From positions 1-32,855 of the forward strand of contig JAUQWT010000226.1 of the NCBI GenBank assembly GCA_030835005.1: DNA of 32,855 bases. The letters are read 5' to 3'. This DNA comes from Ignavibacteria bacterium (GTDB lineage: Bacteria; Bacteroidota; Ignavibacteria; Tepidaquicellales; OLB5). This document shows, one piece after another, positions 8,042-17,814 of this stretch; position 1 is the stretch's first letter, and each line of letters starts with the position of its first letter. The translations under genes were made by a program, and so were the position numbers. The notes beneath the pieces were generated by a model. The model made no database searches. It was not told where the DNA came from and saw only the letters and a list, made by a program, of their open reading frames with translations.

Positions 8042-8803
8042 ATGGAAAGTAAATATAAATACAACGAAGCAACAGTAAGGTTCTATGATGTAGTGTATGA
8101 GGATTTCGGACACTTGAAAAAGGGACTTGAGTTTTATTCACAAGAGATAAAAAAAGCTGGCGGTTCAGTACTTGAAGTTGGCGCCGGGACAGGCAGGATA
8201 TTTATTCCGGCACTGAAACAAAGTGCTGATATTTATGGCATTGATCAAAGTGAACTGATGATTGAAAAACTTAAAAGTAAACTTGATCCGGCGGAGCATT
8301 ACAGGATAAGCCAGCAGGATGCAAGGAATTTCAATCTTGAAAAGAAATTCAAATTGATAGTTTCCCCGTTCCGGGTTTTTCAGCATTTGCTCACAGTCGA
8401 AGATCAATTGATGGCTTTAGGCAGGATTTACGATCACCTAGAAGCGGGCGGTTATTTCATTTTTGATCTTTTCAGGCCTAGCTTAACAAGGCTTGTAAAC
8501 GAGGTTAACGACTCACTTGAATTTGACGGAGAATATGAGCCCGGCAAAAATCTCAAAAGGTATTACTCGGTTAAGCCGGATTATCTCAACCAGCAGCAGA
8601 ATGTTGAATTCAGATTCGTTTGGGATGAAGACGGCGAAGAAAAGACTTCAACTTACGCATTTCCAATGCGGTATTACTTCAGGTTTGAAGCTGAGCACCT
8701 GGTCGCGAGGGCAGGATTTAAGCTTGAGCATATCTACGGAGATTTTGATAGAAATGAGCTGTGCAATAAATCAAATGAATTTGTATTAATTTGCAGAAAG
8801 TAA
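8042..8803 (+). CDS. Class I SAM-dependent methyltransferase
   Basis: Motif I VLEVGAGTGRIFIPAL; motif II region YGIDQSELMIEKLKSK. Confidence 0.88.
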   Translation: MESKYKYNEATVRFYDVVYEDFGHLKKGLEFYSQEIKKAGGSVLEVGAGTGRIFIPALKQSADIYGIDQSELMIEKLKSKLDPAEHYRISQQDARNFNLEKKFKLIVSPFRVFQHLLTVEDQLMALGRIYDHLEAGGYFIFDLFRPSLTRLVNEVNDSLEFDGEYEPGKNLKRYYSVKPDYLNQQQNVEFRFVWDEDGEEKTSTYAFPMRYYFRFEAEHLVARAGFKLEHIYGDFDRNELCNKSNEFVLICRK

Positions 8804-8805
8804 GA

Positions 8806-9819
8806 ATGTATAAGACAATTTCAATATCGGATCTGGATATTAAGGGTTGGGCTGAATATTACAGGCTATCACAATCATTTGATTGTGTGAGCAGCATTGA
8901 TATCACAAAAGCCGCATTAGAAATTGATAGTTATAAAAAGAGCAGGTATGATGATCTTGAATTGAATAAGGACCTGAATCAGAATGAAAAAGTTATTTTT
9001 GATAACGATACTGCAATAGGCTGGCTTGTTTACAGAATTGACAGGGGCGGGTCCTCATTTGCATTCAATACTGTTCATGAGCCTGTTCCGTCTGATTTCA
9101 TGAATCTCATTCTAAAGATAATTTATGAATTTATATGTGAAAGAAATGAGAATTCTTCTAATTTCTGGACGTATGATGCGGCAAAGATTGATGCTATGAA
9201 GAGTATTTCTGCTCCAGTGTTTGAAGAAATGATGATCTCAAGAATATCAAGAAACGATATGGATAAGGCATTTTATAATCAGATAATTAAACAAACGGAT
9301 ATTTCAGGCTATGAGTTAAGATTCTACAACAATGTACCTGAAGAACTGCTTGATAAATATGTTCAGCTCCGCAATGAAATATCAGAAGACATGGCGAACT
9401 TAAAGCCTGTGAAACATCTGAACAAAAAATGGTCAAAAAATGATTTTACCCGCAGTGCCGAAATAGATAAACTTCAGGGTGCAACTATGAATATGCATAT
9501 GCTGCTTGATGAAGCAGGCGAAATTGCAGCATTCTGCTCGCTTTATACAGATGAGGACAAGCCTGAAATCATAAGGCAAAGCGGGGGATTGACTGCAGTT
9601 GCAAGAGATCACCGCGGAAAAGGTTTTGCCTCATATCTTAAGGCAAAGATGTATCTAAAACTGCTGGAAGAAAACCGGGACTTTAAGTTTGTAGAAACCG
9701 ATACCATGCCGTGGAATACTTATATGTACAGAATAAATGAGAGATTCGGATTTAAGCCTTTTGAGTATGGTTTTGACTTCAAGCTAACAAAAGAGTTCTT
9801 AAAAAATTATCTAAACTAA
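8806..9819 (+). CDS. GNAT-fold N-acetyltransferase-like protein (TTG at 8791 is an alternative start)
   Basis: C-terminal GGLTAVARDHRGKGFASYLKAKMYLKLLEEN (GNAT acetyl-CoA binding motif) and TMPWNTYMYRINERFGFKPFEYGFDF. Confidence 0.8.
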   Translation: MYKTISISDLDIKGWAEYYRLSQSFDCVSSIDITKAALEIDSYKKSRYDDLELNKDLNQNEKVIFDNDTAIGWLVYRIDRGGSSFAFNTVHEPVPSDFMNLILKIIYEFICERNENSSNFWTYDAAKIDAMKSISAPVFEEMMISRISRNDMDKAFYNQIIKQTDISGYELRFYNNVPEELLDKYVQLRNEISEDMANLKPVKHLNKKWSKNDFTRSAEIDKLQGATMNMHMLLDEAGEIAAFCSLYTDEDKPEIIRQSGGLTAVARDHRGKGFASYLKAKMYLKLLEENRDFKFVETDTMPWNTYMYRINERFGFKPFEYGFDFKLTKEFLKNYLN

Positions 9820-9829
9820 ACAACAAATA

Positions 9830-10912
9830 TTGACAACACAAAACGGTCTTAGGAATTTTGGATGGAATGATTTTTTTGAAGCAAATTTTTCGGAATTTGC
9901 CGGCGGAGAGTTTATACCTGCAAGAGTAGCTGTAGAGCACAGGAATTATTATGAATTGTATTCGGCAATTGGAGAGCTGACTGCTGATAAAGCCGGAAAG
10001 CTTTTCTACAGCGCACTGGATGGCAGCGCTTTGCCCGCTGTTGGTGACTGGCTTGCAGTGAAGCCGGTTGCAAATGAATCAAAAGCAGTCATTCATGCAG
10101 TTTTGCCAAGGCTCACCAAGTTTTCGAGAAAGAAAGCGGGCGCAACTACCGAAGAACAGATCGTTGCAGCAAATGTGGATTCGGTATTCATTATTTCTTC
10201 ACTTAACCAGGAGCTTAATTACAGAAGAATTGAGCGATACTTGACTCTTGCCTGGGAAAACGATGTTAAGCCGGTAGTAATATTAAGTAAAGCAGATCTT
10301 TGTGAAGACATATATGGCAAGCTAGCCGAAACGCAAGCAGCACTCATTGGAACTGATGTTCACGTTGTAAGCGCCAAAGAAAGAGCCGGTATTGAGGAGC
10401 TGTATGTTTACTTTGAAGGCAATAAAACCGTTGCAGTAATAGGATCATCGGGTGTGGGAAAATCCACACTTATAAACAGCCTGCTTGAGCGCGAGAAGAT
10501 GGATGTTAGCGATATAAGTCTGTATAAAGATAAAGGACGGCATACAACTACTCACAGGGAGCTTTCAATTGTTCCAGGCGGGGGAGTGATAATGGATACA
10601 CCGGGAATGAGGGAAATACAGCTCTGGGAAGGCGGCGAAGGGCTAAGCGAGCTTTTTGATGATATTGAACAGCTAACACTTGAATGCAAATTCTCAGACT
10701 GCAAGCATGATTCCGAGCCCGGATGTGCAATTCAAGCCGCAATCTCAGCAGGTACCCTCGAAGAAAGCCGGTTCAAAAGCTATAAAAAGCTGCAAAATGA
10801 GGTGAATTACATTGCTCGCAAGCAGGATAAGAAACTGCAGATAGAAGAGAAGAAGAAATGGAAAAAGCTGATAAGTGAAGGGAAGAAGAGGAGCGAAGAA
10901 AAGAGGAAATGA
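9830..10912 (+). CDS. rsgA: Ribosome small subunit-dependent GTPase A (TTG start)
   Basis: Circularly permuted GTPase: LSKADLC before GSSGVGKSTLINSLL and DTPGMREIQLW; C-terminal CKFSDCKHDSEPGCAI zinc-site motif. Confidence 0.93.
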   Translation: MTTQNGLRNFGWNDFFEANFSEFAGGEFIPARVAVEHRNYYELYSAIGELTADKAGKLFYSALDGSALPAVGDWLAVKPVANESKAVIHAVLPRLTKFSRKKAGATTEEQIVAANVDSVFIISSLNQELNYRRIERYLTLAWENDVKPVVILSKADLCEDIYGKLAETQAALIGTDVHVVSAKERAGIEELYVYFEGNKTVAVIGSSGVGKSTLINSLLEREKMDVSDISLYKDKGRHTTTHRELSIVPGGGVIMDTPGMREIQLWEGGEGLSELFDDIEQLTLECKFSDCKHDSEPGCAIQAAISAGTLEESRFKSYKKLQNEVNYIARKQDKKLQIEEKKKWKKLISEGKKRSEEKRK

Positions 10913-10943
10913 ATAATTTAACTTTATTCCCTGAGTATTATGT

Positions 10944-10971
10944 AAAAGGCAGGTTAACAATCCTGCCTTTT
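10944..10971. terminator. Bidirectional terminator between convergent rsgA and S41 peptidase genes
   Basis: AAAAGGCAGG ttaacaat CCTGCCTTTT. Confidence 0.8.
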
Positions 10972-11008
10972 ATGAAATGAAATGATGATTCTTTGAAGCT
11001 AATACCAA

Positions 11009-12361
11009 TTAATTGCTTCTCGCGGATTTATCAGTATGGCCATCATCATAAATGCCAATTAATTCTGTAACTTTTCCTGTGCCATCCTTTACAAATTTGA
11101 CCCTAAACTCTGAAAGATCCTTAAGCATAAAAGTACTCTCATCAATCGGGATCAACTGGTACTTGATCTTACTTCTGCCTGTATAATAAAGTATGCCATT
11201 TTCAAAAGTAATTATCCTTTTATCGTAAGTGCCAGCATAGCTTTTTAAAATGTTCTCTTCAATTTTAACAGGATCCATAACAGCCTGCAGTGAAACGATC
11301 ATCCACTCGTAACCGCTTTTCTTTTTTGGGTCTTTGGTTTTCTCAGCAAGATTCTGAAGAGCCAGAACCTTTGACTGATCAAGTGCTAGTTCAGATTTGA
11401 CCGGGTAGTCAGGAAAGACTCCCGTGCCTTCCCAGTTTGTTTTGGTTATCGGATTTATTGCTCTTCCGGTAGAGATAAACACAACCAGGCTGGAATTAAC
11501 AGGGAACAAGTCTCCCGGATTCGCACCTCCTCCGGTAGTTTCCCCCACAATTGTGCCTCTTTTAAGGTTCTTCAGATTATATGAAAATTCTTCGGCACCG
11601 GAAAATGTGTAATTGCTGGTAAGCACAAATACGGGAACATCAGGCATTTTTTTACCATCAATCTTTCTCAGCGTCCAGAATTCCCTCGTTTCATCAGCGG
11701 GACGGAAATAAAGATCATTCAAATGAACCGGTTCATCACCGAACAAATAACTGCACAACAATTGAACACAGGCAGGGTCACCGCCTCCGTTATTCCTAAG
11801 GTCAAAAATAAGTGCGTCTGTGTTTGAAACAAAATCCATTACTGATGCAATTGTTTCTCGGGCATATTCAGAAGGTGCAAAATGCCTGAAATCAATATAT
11901 CCGATATTGCCATCAAGTATTTCAACTTTCTTAAAACCAAAATTTTCTTTTTTCAGTTCTTCTATGTATTTCCGTTCTTCGTCTGCAGCAGGACCGTTTT
12001 TTTCTCTATTCAGCAATACCGCTGCTTCTTCTGGAGTATATTTAACGCGAAGATGTTTATCATGACTGATTGATTGTATATCTTCGGTCAAAATTTCTGC
12101 GAATTTGTAAACATTATCAATATTTTCGTAGGCTCCAGACTTCAATCTTGATTTGACATAGTCTTCCATTTTCTTTGAAGTTTCAGGAAAAATGTAATTG
12201 TCCCACAACAGCTTTGATATCTTATTTACAGACTGTTCTTTAAACTTCCTGTCAATAATGCTGTTACTACTGGTTTCCACGGGCTGAGTGTAAACAATTT
12301 TCATCATGATAGTTGAAAGTATTAACATTACAATGAGAGTAGCCGGTTTATTTTCAAGCAT
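11009..12361 (-). CDS. S41 family (C-terminal processing/tail-specific protease-like) peptidase
   Basis: GNIGYIDFRHF...DALIFDLRNNGGGDP...VFVLTSNYTFSGAEEFSYNLKNLKRGTIVGETTGGGANPG, the S41 catalytic region. Confidence 0.9.
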   Translation of the reverse strand: MLENKPATLIVMLILSTIMMKIVYTQPVETSSNSIIDRKFKEQSVNKISKLLWDNYIFPETSKKMEDYVKSRLKSGAYENIDNVYKFAEILTEDIQSISHDKHLRVKYTPEEAAVLLNREKNGPAADEERKYIEELKKENFGFKKVEILDGNIGYIDFRHFAPSEYARETIASVMDFVSNTDALIFDLRNNGGGDPACVQLLCSYLFGDEPVHLNDLYFRPADETREFWTLRKIDGKKMPDVPVFVLTSNYTFSGAEEFSYNLKNLKRGTIVGETTGGGANPGDLFPVNSSLVVFISTGRAINPITKTNWEGTGVFPDYPVKSELALDQSKVLALQNLAEKTKDPKKKSGYEWMIVSLQAVMDPVKIEENILKSYAGTYDKRIITFENGILYYTGRSKIKYQLIPIDESTFMLKDLSEFRVKFVKDGTGKVTELIGIYDDGHTDKSARSN

Positions 12362-12416
12362 AATATTTATTGATTTAATTAATTATATGATGCTATTTGA
12401 ACTGAAAAAGTTGCAT

Positions 12417-13373
12417 TTATTTCAAGTCCAATTCCATACAGATCGTTGATCTTTCATATTTTGATATATGATTGTATTCGGTCTGAACAAACCCGAGTCT
12501 TTTATATAAATTCATGGCTGGAATAAGCTTGTAATTGGTTTCAAGAAATAGTTTTCCCGCCTTTTCCTTTTTCGCCTTGTTAATTACTGCTTCTGCAAGT
12601 TTTCTTCCGATCTGCCTGCCTTGCGCTTTTTGAGTAACAGCCATCTTGGCAAGCTCATAGGTATTATCTTCATGCTTAATTAGTGCAACTGTCCCTACAA
12701 TTTTATCTCCAATTGACTCTCTTGCAAAAAATATTGTTCCGCCCTTTTTCATGATTTCGCTTTCAGGATCATTCAGAACTTTCTTATCTTCATCTTCAAT
12801 ACTGAAATACTTCTCCAACCATTCGTAGTTCAGATCCCGAAAACTGGACTTGTACTGTGGTGAATATTCAATTATCTCGACAGACTCTTTTTGTATCTGC
12901 TTTATCTTCTGGCTGACGCGTGTGAACATATCTTTTTCATTCAGTGCAGTTTCTATTTTATCAATAACCAGCAGCATATCATAGCCGGTTTCGTCAAACA
13001 GTTCACGAAGCGCGAATACAAATCCATCCAAGACTGGTTCCAGCGTAGGCAGTAATTCCAAACCTTTTGAGGATAGCTCAAGCATTTTTTTTCTCGTATC
13101 CTCTTTATGCTTCACTACCCTCACTAAGCCTTTTTTGAGGAGGATGTTCACAATTTGTGTTACTGCGGGTTGAGTGTATCCTAATTCTACTGTGATGTCT
13201 GATATGGAGAGAGGCGACCTTAAACTCAACAGGTAATAAGTTGCAAACCATCTCGGCTCAAAATCGATATTGAGAGATTTGTATGTTTTTGCTGCATCCT
13301 GAAGGAATCTGTCTGTCAGAAGCCTTAACCTTGTACCAAATGCGACTTCACCCAATTGTTTTACAAGATTCAT
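12417..13373 (-). CDS. MarR-family HTH regulator fused to GNAT acetyltransferase
   Basis: N-terminal winged helix (LSISDITVELGYTQPAVTQIVNILLKKGLVRVVKHKEDTRKKMLELSSKG) and C-terminal GNAT (MAVTQKAQGRQIGRKLAEAVINKAKKEKAGKLFLETNYKLIPAMNLYKRLGF). Confidence 0.92.
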   Translation of the reverse strand: MNLVKQLGEVAFGTRLRLLTDRFLQDAAKTYKSLNIDFEPRWFATYYLLSLRSPLSISDITVELGYTQPAVTQIVNILLKKGLVRVVKHKEDTRKKMLELSSKGLELLPTLEPVLDGFVFALRELFDETGYDMLLVIDKIETALNEKDMFTRVSQKIKQIQKESVEIIEYSPQYKSSFRDLNYEWLEKYFSIEDEDKKVLNDPESEIMKKGGTIFFARESIGDKIVGTVALIKHEDNTYELAKMAVTQKAQGRQIGRKLAEAVINKAKKEKAGKLFLETNYKLIPAMNLYKRLGFVQTEYNHISKYERSTICMELDLK

Positions 13374-13387
13374 GATTTAATATTATT

Positions 13388-13411
13388 ATTTATATAAGCA
13401 CTTATATAAAT
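13388..13411. promoter_or_regulatory. 24-bp perfect palindrome, candidate MarR operator
   Basis: ATTTATATAAG CA CTTATATAAAT, located just downstream of the -7 element of the marR-GNAT promoter. Confidence 0.65.
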
Positions 13412-13416
13412 GCTTT

Positions 13417-13447
13417 CAAAAATATGAAAAAAAAGTTAATTTGTCAA
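13417..13447 (-). promoter_or_regulatory. Bacteroidota-type promoter for the MarR-GNAT gene
   Basis: Reverse strand: TTG (13447-13445), N20, TATTTTTG (13424-13417). Confidence 0.65.
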
Positions 13448-13604
13448 GTTCCTCAAGCCTAATTGATACGAAAATATTCATTTTGCAGTATTTTCTTATA
13501 TTTTTTTTTCGTATTTTTGTAAAATGCTGAAAATTTCCCCTCCGAACTATAATTTCAATCTAAAGAAAAGAATTGATAAAACACTATAATAGCAGGAAAA
13601 CCAA

Positions 13605-15428
13605 TTGAAAAAATTGAATCACAACGAAAAAATTAGAAATATTGCAATAATAGCACATGTTGATCATGGAAAAACGACGTTAGTAGACCATATGTTCAGG
13701 CAAAGCGGCATGTTCAGAGATAATCAGGAAGTCGAAGACAGGGTAATGGACAGTATGGATCTTGAGCGCGAAAGAGGTATCACTATATCAGCCAAAAACT
13801 GTTCAGTAGTGTGGAACGGCGTAAAGATCAATATTCTGGATACACCGGGACATGCTGATTTTGGAGGAGAAGTAGAGCGCGCATTAATGATGGTGGATGG
13901 AGCAATTTTGCTTGTTGATGCTTCTGAAGGGCCGCTGCCCCAGACAAGGTTTGTTTTGAAAAAAGCACTTACCTCTGATAAAAAGATAGTAGTGGTTGTA
14001 AACAAAATTGACAGAAAAGATGCACGTGCAAAGGAAGTACTCGATGAGATTTACAGCTTGTTTATGGATCTTGACGCAACCGAGGAGCAAATTGACTTTC
14101 CTATACTTTATGCCATAGGCAGACAGGGAATTGCACAAGAAACTCTGGAAACGCCGGGAGTTGACCTTGCACCGCTCTTTAATATGATTGTGAGTGAGAT
14201 CCCCGGACCGACTTACAGCGAAGAGGAGCCTTTTCAATTGCTGGTAACTGATCTTGACTATTCTGATTATATTGGCAGGCTTGCAATAGGAAAAGTTGCA
14301 AATGGTACTGCACATATAAACGACTCTTTGGTTTGTATTAATGAAGAGGGCAGGCAGAATCCACTGAAGATCACGAAACTACAAGTATATGATGGCATAA
14401 AACTTAAAGAAACTGAAACCATTGAAGCTGGTGAAATTGCTATCCTGGCTGGTATAGAAAATGTTCATATAGGTGATACAATTTGCGCAAAGGATAATCC
14501 GAAAGGATTGAAGAGAATTGTTGTTGACGAGCCGACAATATCAATGGTCTTCGCAATAAATACTTCTCCATTTTCCGGGATGGACGGAAAGTATGTTCAG
14601 TCTGCAAAGCTTAAGGAAAGGCTATTTAAAGAGACTCTAAGAAATGTTGCACTTAAATTTGAGGAATCTGATAGCGCTGATACTTTCATCTTGAAGGGCC
14701 GGGGCGAATTTCAGATGGTTATCCTTATAGAAACCCTTCGCAGGGAAGGTTATGAAATGAGTGTGGGAAGGCCGCATGTTATTTATAAACAAAAGGACGG
14801 AAAAAAACTGGAGCCTATCGAGCATCTCTTCATAGATTGTGAAGAAAGCTATGTAGGTGTTGTAACAGATAAGCTATCCCGCAGAAAAGGAAGAATGGTG
14901 AATCTTGTGAATCATGGAACTGGAAGAGTTAGGGTTGAGTTTACTATTCCTTCACGCGGACTAATAGGGTATCGCAACGAGTTTCTGACAGATACCAAAG
15001 GAACAGGGATAATGAATTCGTATCTTGAAAGCTACGAAGAGTACAGAGGTGATTTCCCTATCAGGACAACAGGGTCACTTGTTTCTGATAGACAGGGTCA
15101 GACTACCGGATATGCTTTATTCAACCTTGAACCTCGCGGAACATTATTTTGCGCCCCTGGAGAAAGTGTTTATGAAGGAATGATAGTTGGCGAACATAAC
15201 AGGGATAATGATCTGAACGTGAATTCGTGCAAACCGAAGAAACTTTCTAATATGCGTGCTTCAAGCAAGGATGAAAGTATCATTTTGACCCCTGTTACAC
15301 CAATGACTCTTGAAAAAGCGATCGAGTTCATCAATGATGACGAAATAGTTGAAGTTACCCCTAAGAATATCCGGTTGAGAAAGGTTATTCTTGCAGCTCA
15401 GAAAAGAGATAATTCGTCAAAATCTTGA
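13605..15428 (+). CDS. typA: Translational GTPase TypA/BipA (TTG start)
   Basis: RNIAIIAHVDHGKTTLVDHMFRQSG, DTPGHADFGGEVERAL, VVNKIDR; full-length TypA architecture and length. Confidence 0.96.
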   Translation: MKKLNHNEKIRNIAIIAHVDHGKTTLVDHMFRQSGMFRDNQEVEDRVMDSMDLERERGITISAKNCSVVWNGVKINILDTPGHADFGGEVERALMMVDGAILLVDASEGPLPQTRFVLKKALTSDKKIVVVVNKIDRKDARAKEVLDEIYSLFMDLDATEEQIDFPILYAIGRQGIAQETLETPGVDLAPLFNMIVSEIPGPTYSEEEPFQLLVTDLDYSDYIGRLAIGKVANGTAHINDSLVCINEEGRQNPLKITKLQVYDGIKLKETETIEAGEIAILAGIENVHIGDTICAKDNPKGLKRIVVDEPTISMVFAINTSPFSGMDGKYVQSAKLKERLFKETLRNVALKFEESDSADTFILKGRGEFQMVILIETLRREGYEMSVGRPHVIYKQKDGKKLEPIEHLFIDCEESYVGVVTDKLSRRKGRMVNLVNHGTGRVRVEFTIPSRGLIGYRNEFLTDTKGTGIMNSYLESYEEYRGDFPIRTTGSLVSDRQGQTTGYALFNLEPRGTLFCAPGESVYEGMIVGEHNRDNDLNVNSCKPKKLSNMRASSKDESIILTPVTPMTLEKAIEFINDDEIVEVTPKNIRLRKVILAAQKRDNSSKS

Positions 15429-15515
15429 TGTCGAATTAGAGTACAATATATTATTAATAATTGTTAAATTGCGAAAGTATTCATCAACTAACTTAAATAA
15501 AACATATTAAACAGA

Positions 15516-17213
15516 ATGAAATTCAGCAATATTCAGTACACTCGCCCCAACATCTCCGAATTCCAGGAAAGATTTCTTCATCTGGTTTCTTTATTTGAAA
15601 ATTCAGATAGCTTCGATGAACAGGATGCCCTGATAAGAAATATTAACGATATGAGAATGGAGTTTATGACGGTTTGCACATTAGCGAATATAAAATACTC
15701 TATTGATACTACTGATAAAGAATTTGAAGAAGAACAGAATTTCTATGACGCAAACATGCCTGTTTATGACAGCATGGTACACAAATATTACAGTTCTATT
15801 GTCAATTCTAAATTCAGAAAAGAACTTGAAGCAAAGTGGGGCAAACAGCTATTTGATGTAGCAGAAGTATCGCTTAAAACTTTCGATCCGGTAATACTGG
15901 AAGACCTGAAGCGCGAAAATGAATTGAGAACAGATTACACAAAGCTGCTTGCATCAGCGAAAATATTTTTTGATGGTGAAGAAAGAAACCTGCAAGGGCT
16001 CGTTCCGTATATGGAATCGACCGACAGGGAAATCAGAAAAGCGGCTAATGAAGCTAAATGGAAATTCTTTGCAGATAATGCTGAAGAATTTGACAGGTTA
16101 TACGATGATATGGTTAAAGTCCGCGCAGGAATGGCAAAGAAACTTGGCTATAAAAATTTTGTACAGATGGGTTATGACAGAATGGGCAGAACCGATTATA
16201 ATTCTGAAATGGTGGCTAATTTCAGAAAGCAGGTAGAAGAATTTATTGTACCGGTAGCAGTCAAGTTAAAACAAAAGCAACAGAACAGGCTGGGGCTGGA
16301 TTCATTTAAGTATTACGATCAGCCATTAGATTATAAATCAGGCAATGCCAAGCCGCATGGCTCTCCAGATTGGATCGTGAATTGCGCCAAGAATATGTAT
16401 TCTGAGCTTTCTCCTGAAACAAATGAGTTCTTTAATTTCATGCTTGATAATGAAATGATGGACCTAGTAAACAAGAAAGGTAAAGATACAGGCGGATACT
16501 GCACATTTATAGAAAAATATAAAGCACCGTTCATATTTTCGAATTTTAACGGAACAATGGGTGATATTGAAGTTTTGACCCATGAAGCAGGGCACGCATT
16601 CCAGGCTTACTCAAGCCGTAATTTTGAAATTCCTGAATATTTCTTCCCAACTTCTGAAGCTTGTGAAATACATTCAATGAGCATGGAATTCCTGACCTGG
16701 CCGTGGATGAATTGTTTCTTTAAAGACCAGACTGAAAAATTCAAGTATTCTCATTTGAAAGGTTCATTGATTTTCGTTCCTTATGGTGTGACTGTAGATG
16801 AATTCCAGCATTGGGTTTACGAGAATCCGGATGCAACACCGAAGGAAAGAAACCAGGCATGGTTGAGAATCGAGAAAAAATACCTGCCATATATTGATTA
16901 TGATAATAATGAGTTTCTTGAAAACGGCGGAAGATGGCAGCAGCAGCGGCACATATTTACAAGTCCATTCTATTATATTGACTATTGCCTGGCTCAAATC
17001 TGCGCTTTCCAATTCTGGAAGAAATCAATTGATAACCGTGAAAAGGCACTGGAAGATTATTTAAGACTTTGTAAAGCAGGCGGGAGTCTTTCTTTTCTTG
17101 GACTTGTCAAGACGGCCGATCTGATCTCTCCGTTTGATGATAATTGCATGGAATCATTTGTTGGCGAAATAGACAGATGGCTTGAAAGCTTCGACGATCT
17201 TAGTGTAAACTAG
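15516..17213 (+). CDS. M3 family oligoendopeptidase
   Basis: HEAGHAFQAYSSR (HExxH) with C-terminal SEACEIHSMSMEFL; PepF-like length. Confidence 0.93.
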   Translation: MKFSNIQYTRPNISEFQERFLHLVSLFENSDSFDEQDALIRNINDMRMEFMTVCTLANIKYSIDTTDKEFEEEQNFYDANMPVYDSMVHKYYSSIVNSKFRKELEAKWGKQLFDVAEVSLKTFDPVILEDLKRENELRTDYTKLLASAKIFFDGEERNLQGLVPYMESTDREIRKAANEAKWKFFADNAEEFDRLYDDMVKVRAGMAKKLGYKNFVQMGYDRMGRTDYNSEMVANFRKQVEEFIVPVAVKLKQKQQNRLGLDSFKYYDQPLDYKSGNAKPHGSPDWIVNCAKNMYSELSPETNEFFNFMLDNEMMDLVNKKGKDTGGYCTFIEKYKAPFIFSNFNGTMGDIEVLTHEAGHAFQAYSSRNFEIPEYFFPTSEACEIHSMSMEFLTWPWMNCFFKDQTEKFKYSHLKGSLIFVPYGVTVDEFQHWVYENPDATPKERNQAWLRIEKKYLPYIDYDNNEFLENGGRWQQQRHIFTSPFYYIDYCLAQICAFQFWKKSIDNREKALEDYLRLCKAGGSLSFLGLVKTADLISPFDDNCMESFVGEIDRWLESFDDLSVN

Positions 17214-17257
17214 TTTTTGTGATGTTCAGATAATGGATCATTGTTAAAAATTTTTTG

Positions 17258-17290
17258 AAGCCCGTCAATAAAAGGACGGGCTTTTTTTTT
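17258..17290 (+). terminator. Rho-independent terminator
   Basis: AAGCCCGTC aataaaag GACGGGCTT followed by T-run. Confidence 0.88.
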
Positions 17291-17349
17291 CGTCCTATGA
17301 CATGTAATGAAAAAACCGTATTTTTTCGGATCAAATTTTAAAGAAATCG

Positions 17350-17814
17350 ATGCTTGACAAACTACGGAATTATACACAGATATACAATCTTTGGATGAAC
17401 AAAGGCTCGACTAAAGAAACAGCAATTGAGCTAACTCTTCAGCAGCTTGATGCACTTGAAGAGATTACCGGTGATGATGATTCATGGGAGCGGTTGTTGG
17501 AGATAGCCGGTAGAGGAAGAAGGCACGATGCGTGGCTTGCCTCAGACTGGCCTTCAGGTTTTGATGAGCTGGTTTTGTGTGTTCCTTTGTGCAAACTTGT
17601 TGATTGGGATTGTGCTTCCTGCACAATAGGTTCCCGCCAGGAAAATAATTCATGTTCACATGATTATTCCGTTTTTGGATATATTGGTGAACTTGTAATT
17701 GCCGGCAGTAGAGCTGAATTGATCTCGCAAATTGAAAATGCAAGAAAAATGCTTCGAGATGAAAGATTTGTCTGGAATATTCACAAATGCGAACTTGAAA
17801 CAAGGGGATCATAA
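17350..17814 (+). CDS. Hypothetical protein with Cys cluster (C-X3-C-X6-C-X2-C-X10-C)
   Basis: Intact 154-aa ORF, stop overlaps the next start codon; segment CVPLCKLVDWDCASCTIGSRQENNSC. Confidence 0.75.
   Translation: MLDKLRNYTQIYNLWMNKGSTKETAIELTLQQLDALEEITGDDDSWERLLEIAGRGRRHDAWLASDWPSGFDELVLCVPLCKLVDWDCASCTIGSRQENNSCSHDYSVFGYIGELVIAGSRAELISQIENARKMLRDERFVWNIHKCELETRGS

Noticed and set aside
13481-13519. Promoter for typA (TATTTTTG at 13512-13519)
   Set aside because: The -7-like box is present, but no TTG lies 20 bp upstream (nearest is about 26 bp), so it is too weak to list with the others.
13884-14315. Reverse-strand 143-aa ORF inside typA
   Set aside because: Entirely antisense to highly conserved typA; shadow ORF.
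17465-17812. Reverse-strand 115-aa ORF opposite the 154-aa Cys-rich gene
   Set aside because: The forward frame is translationally coupled to downstream genes; the reverse has no start context or recognisable motif.
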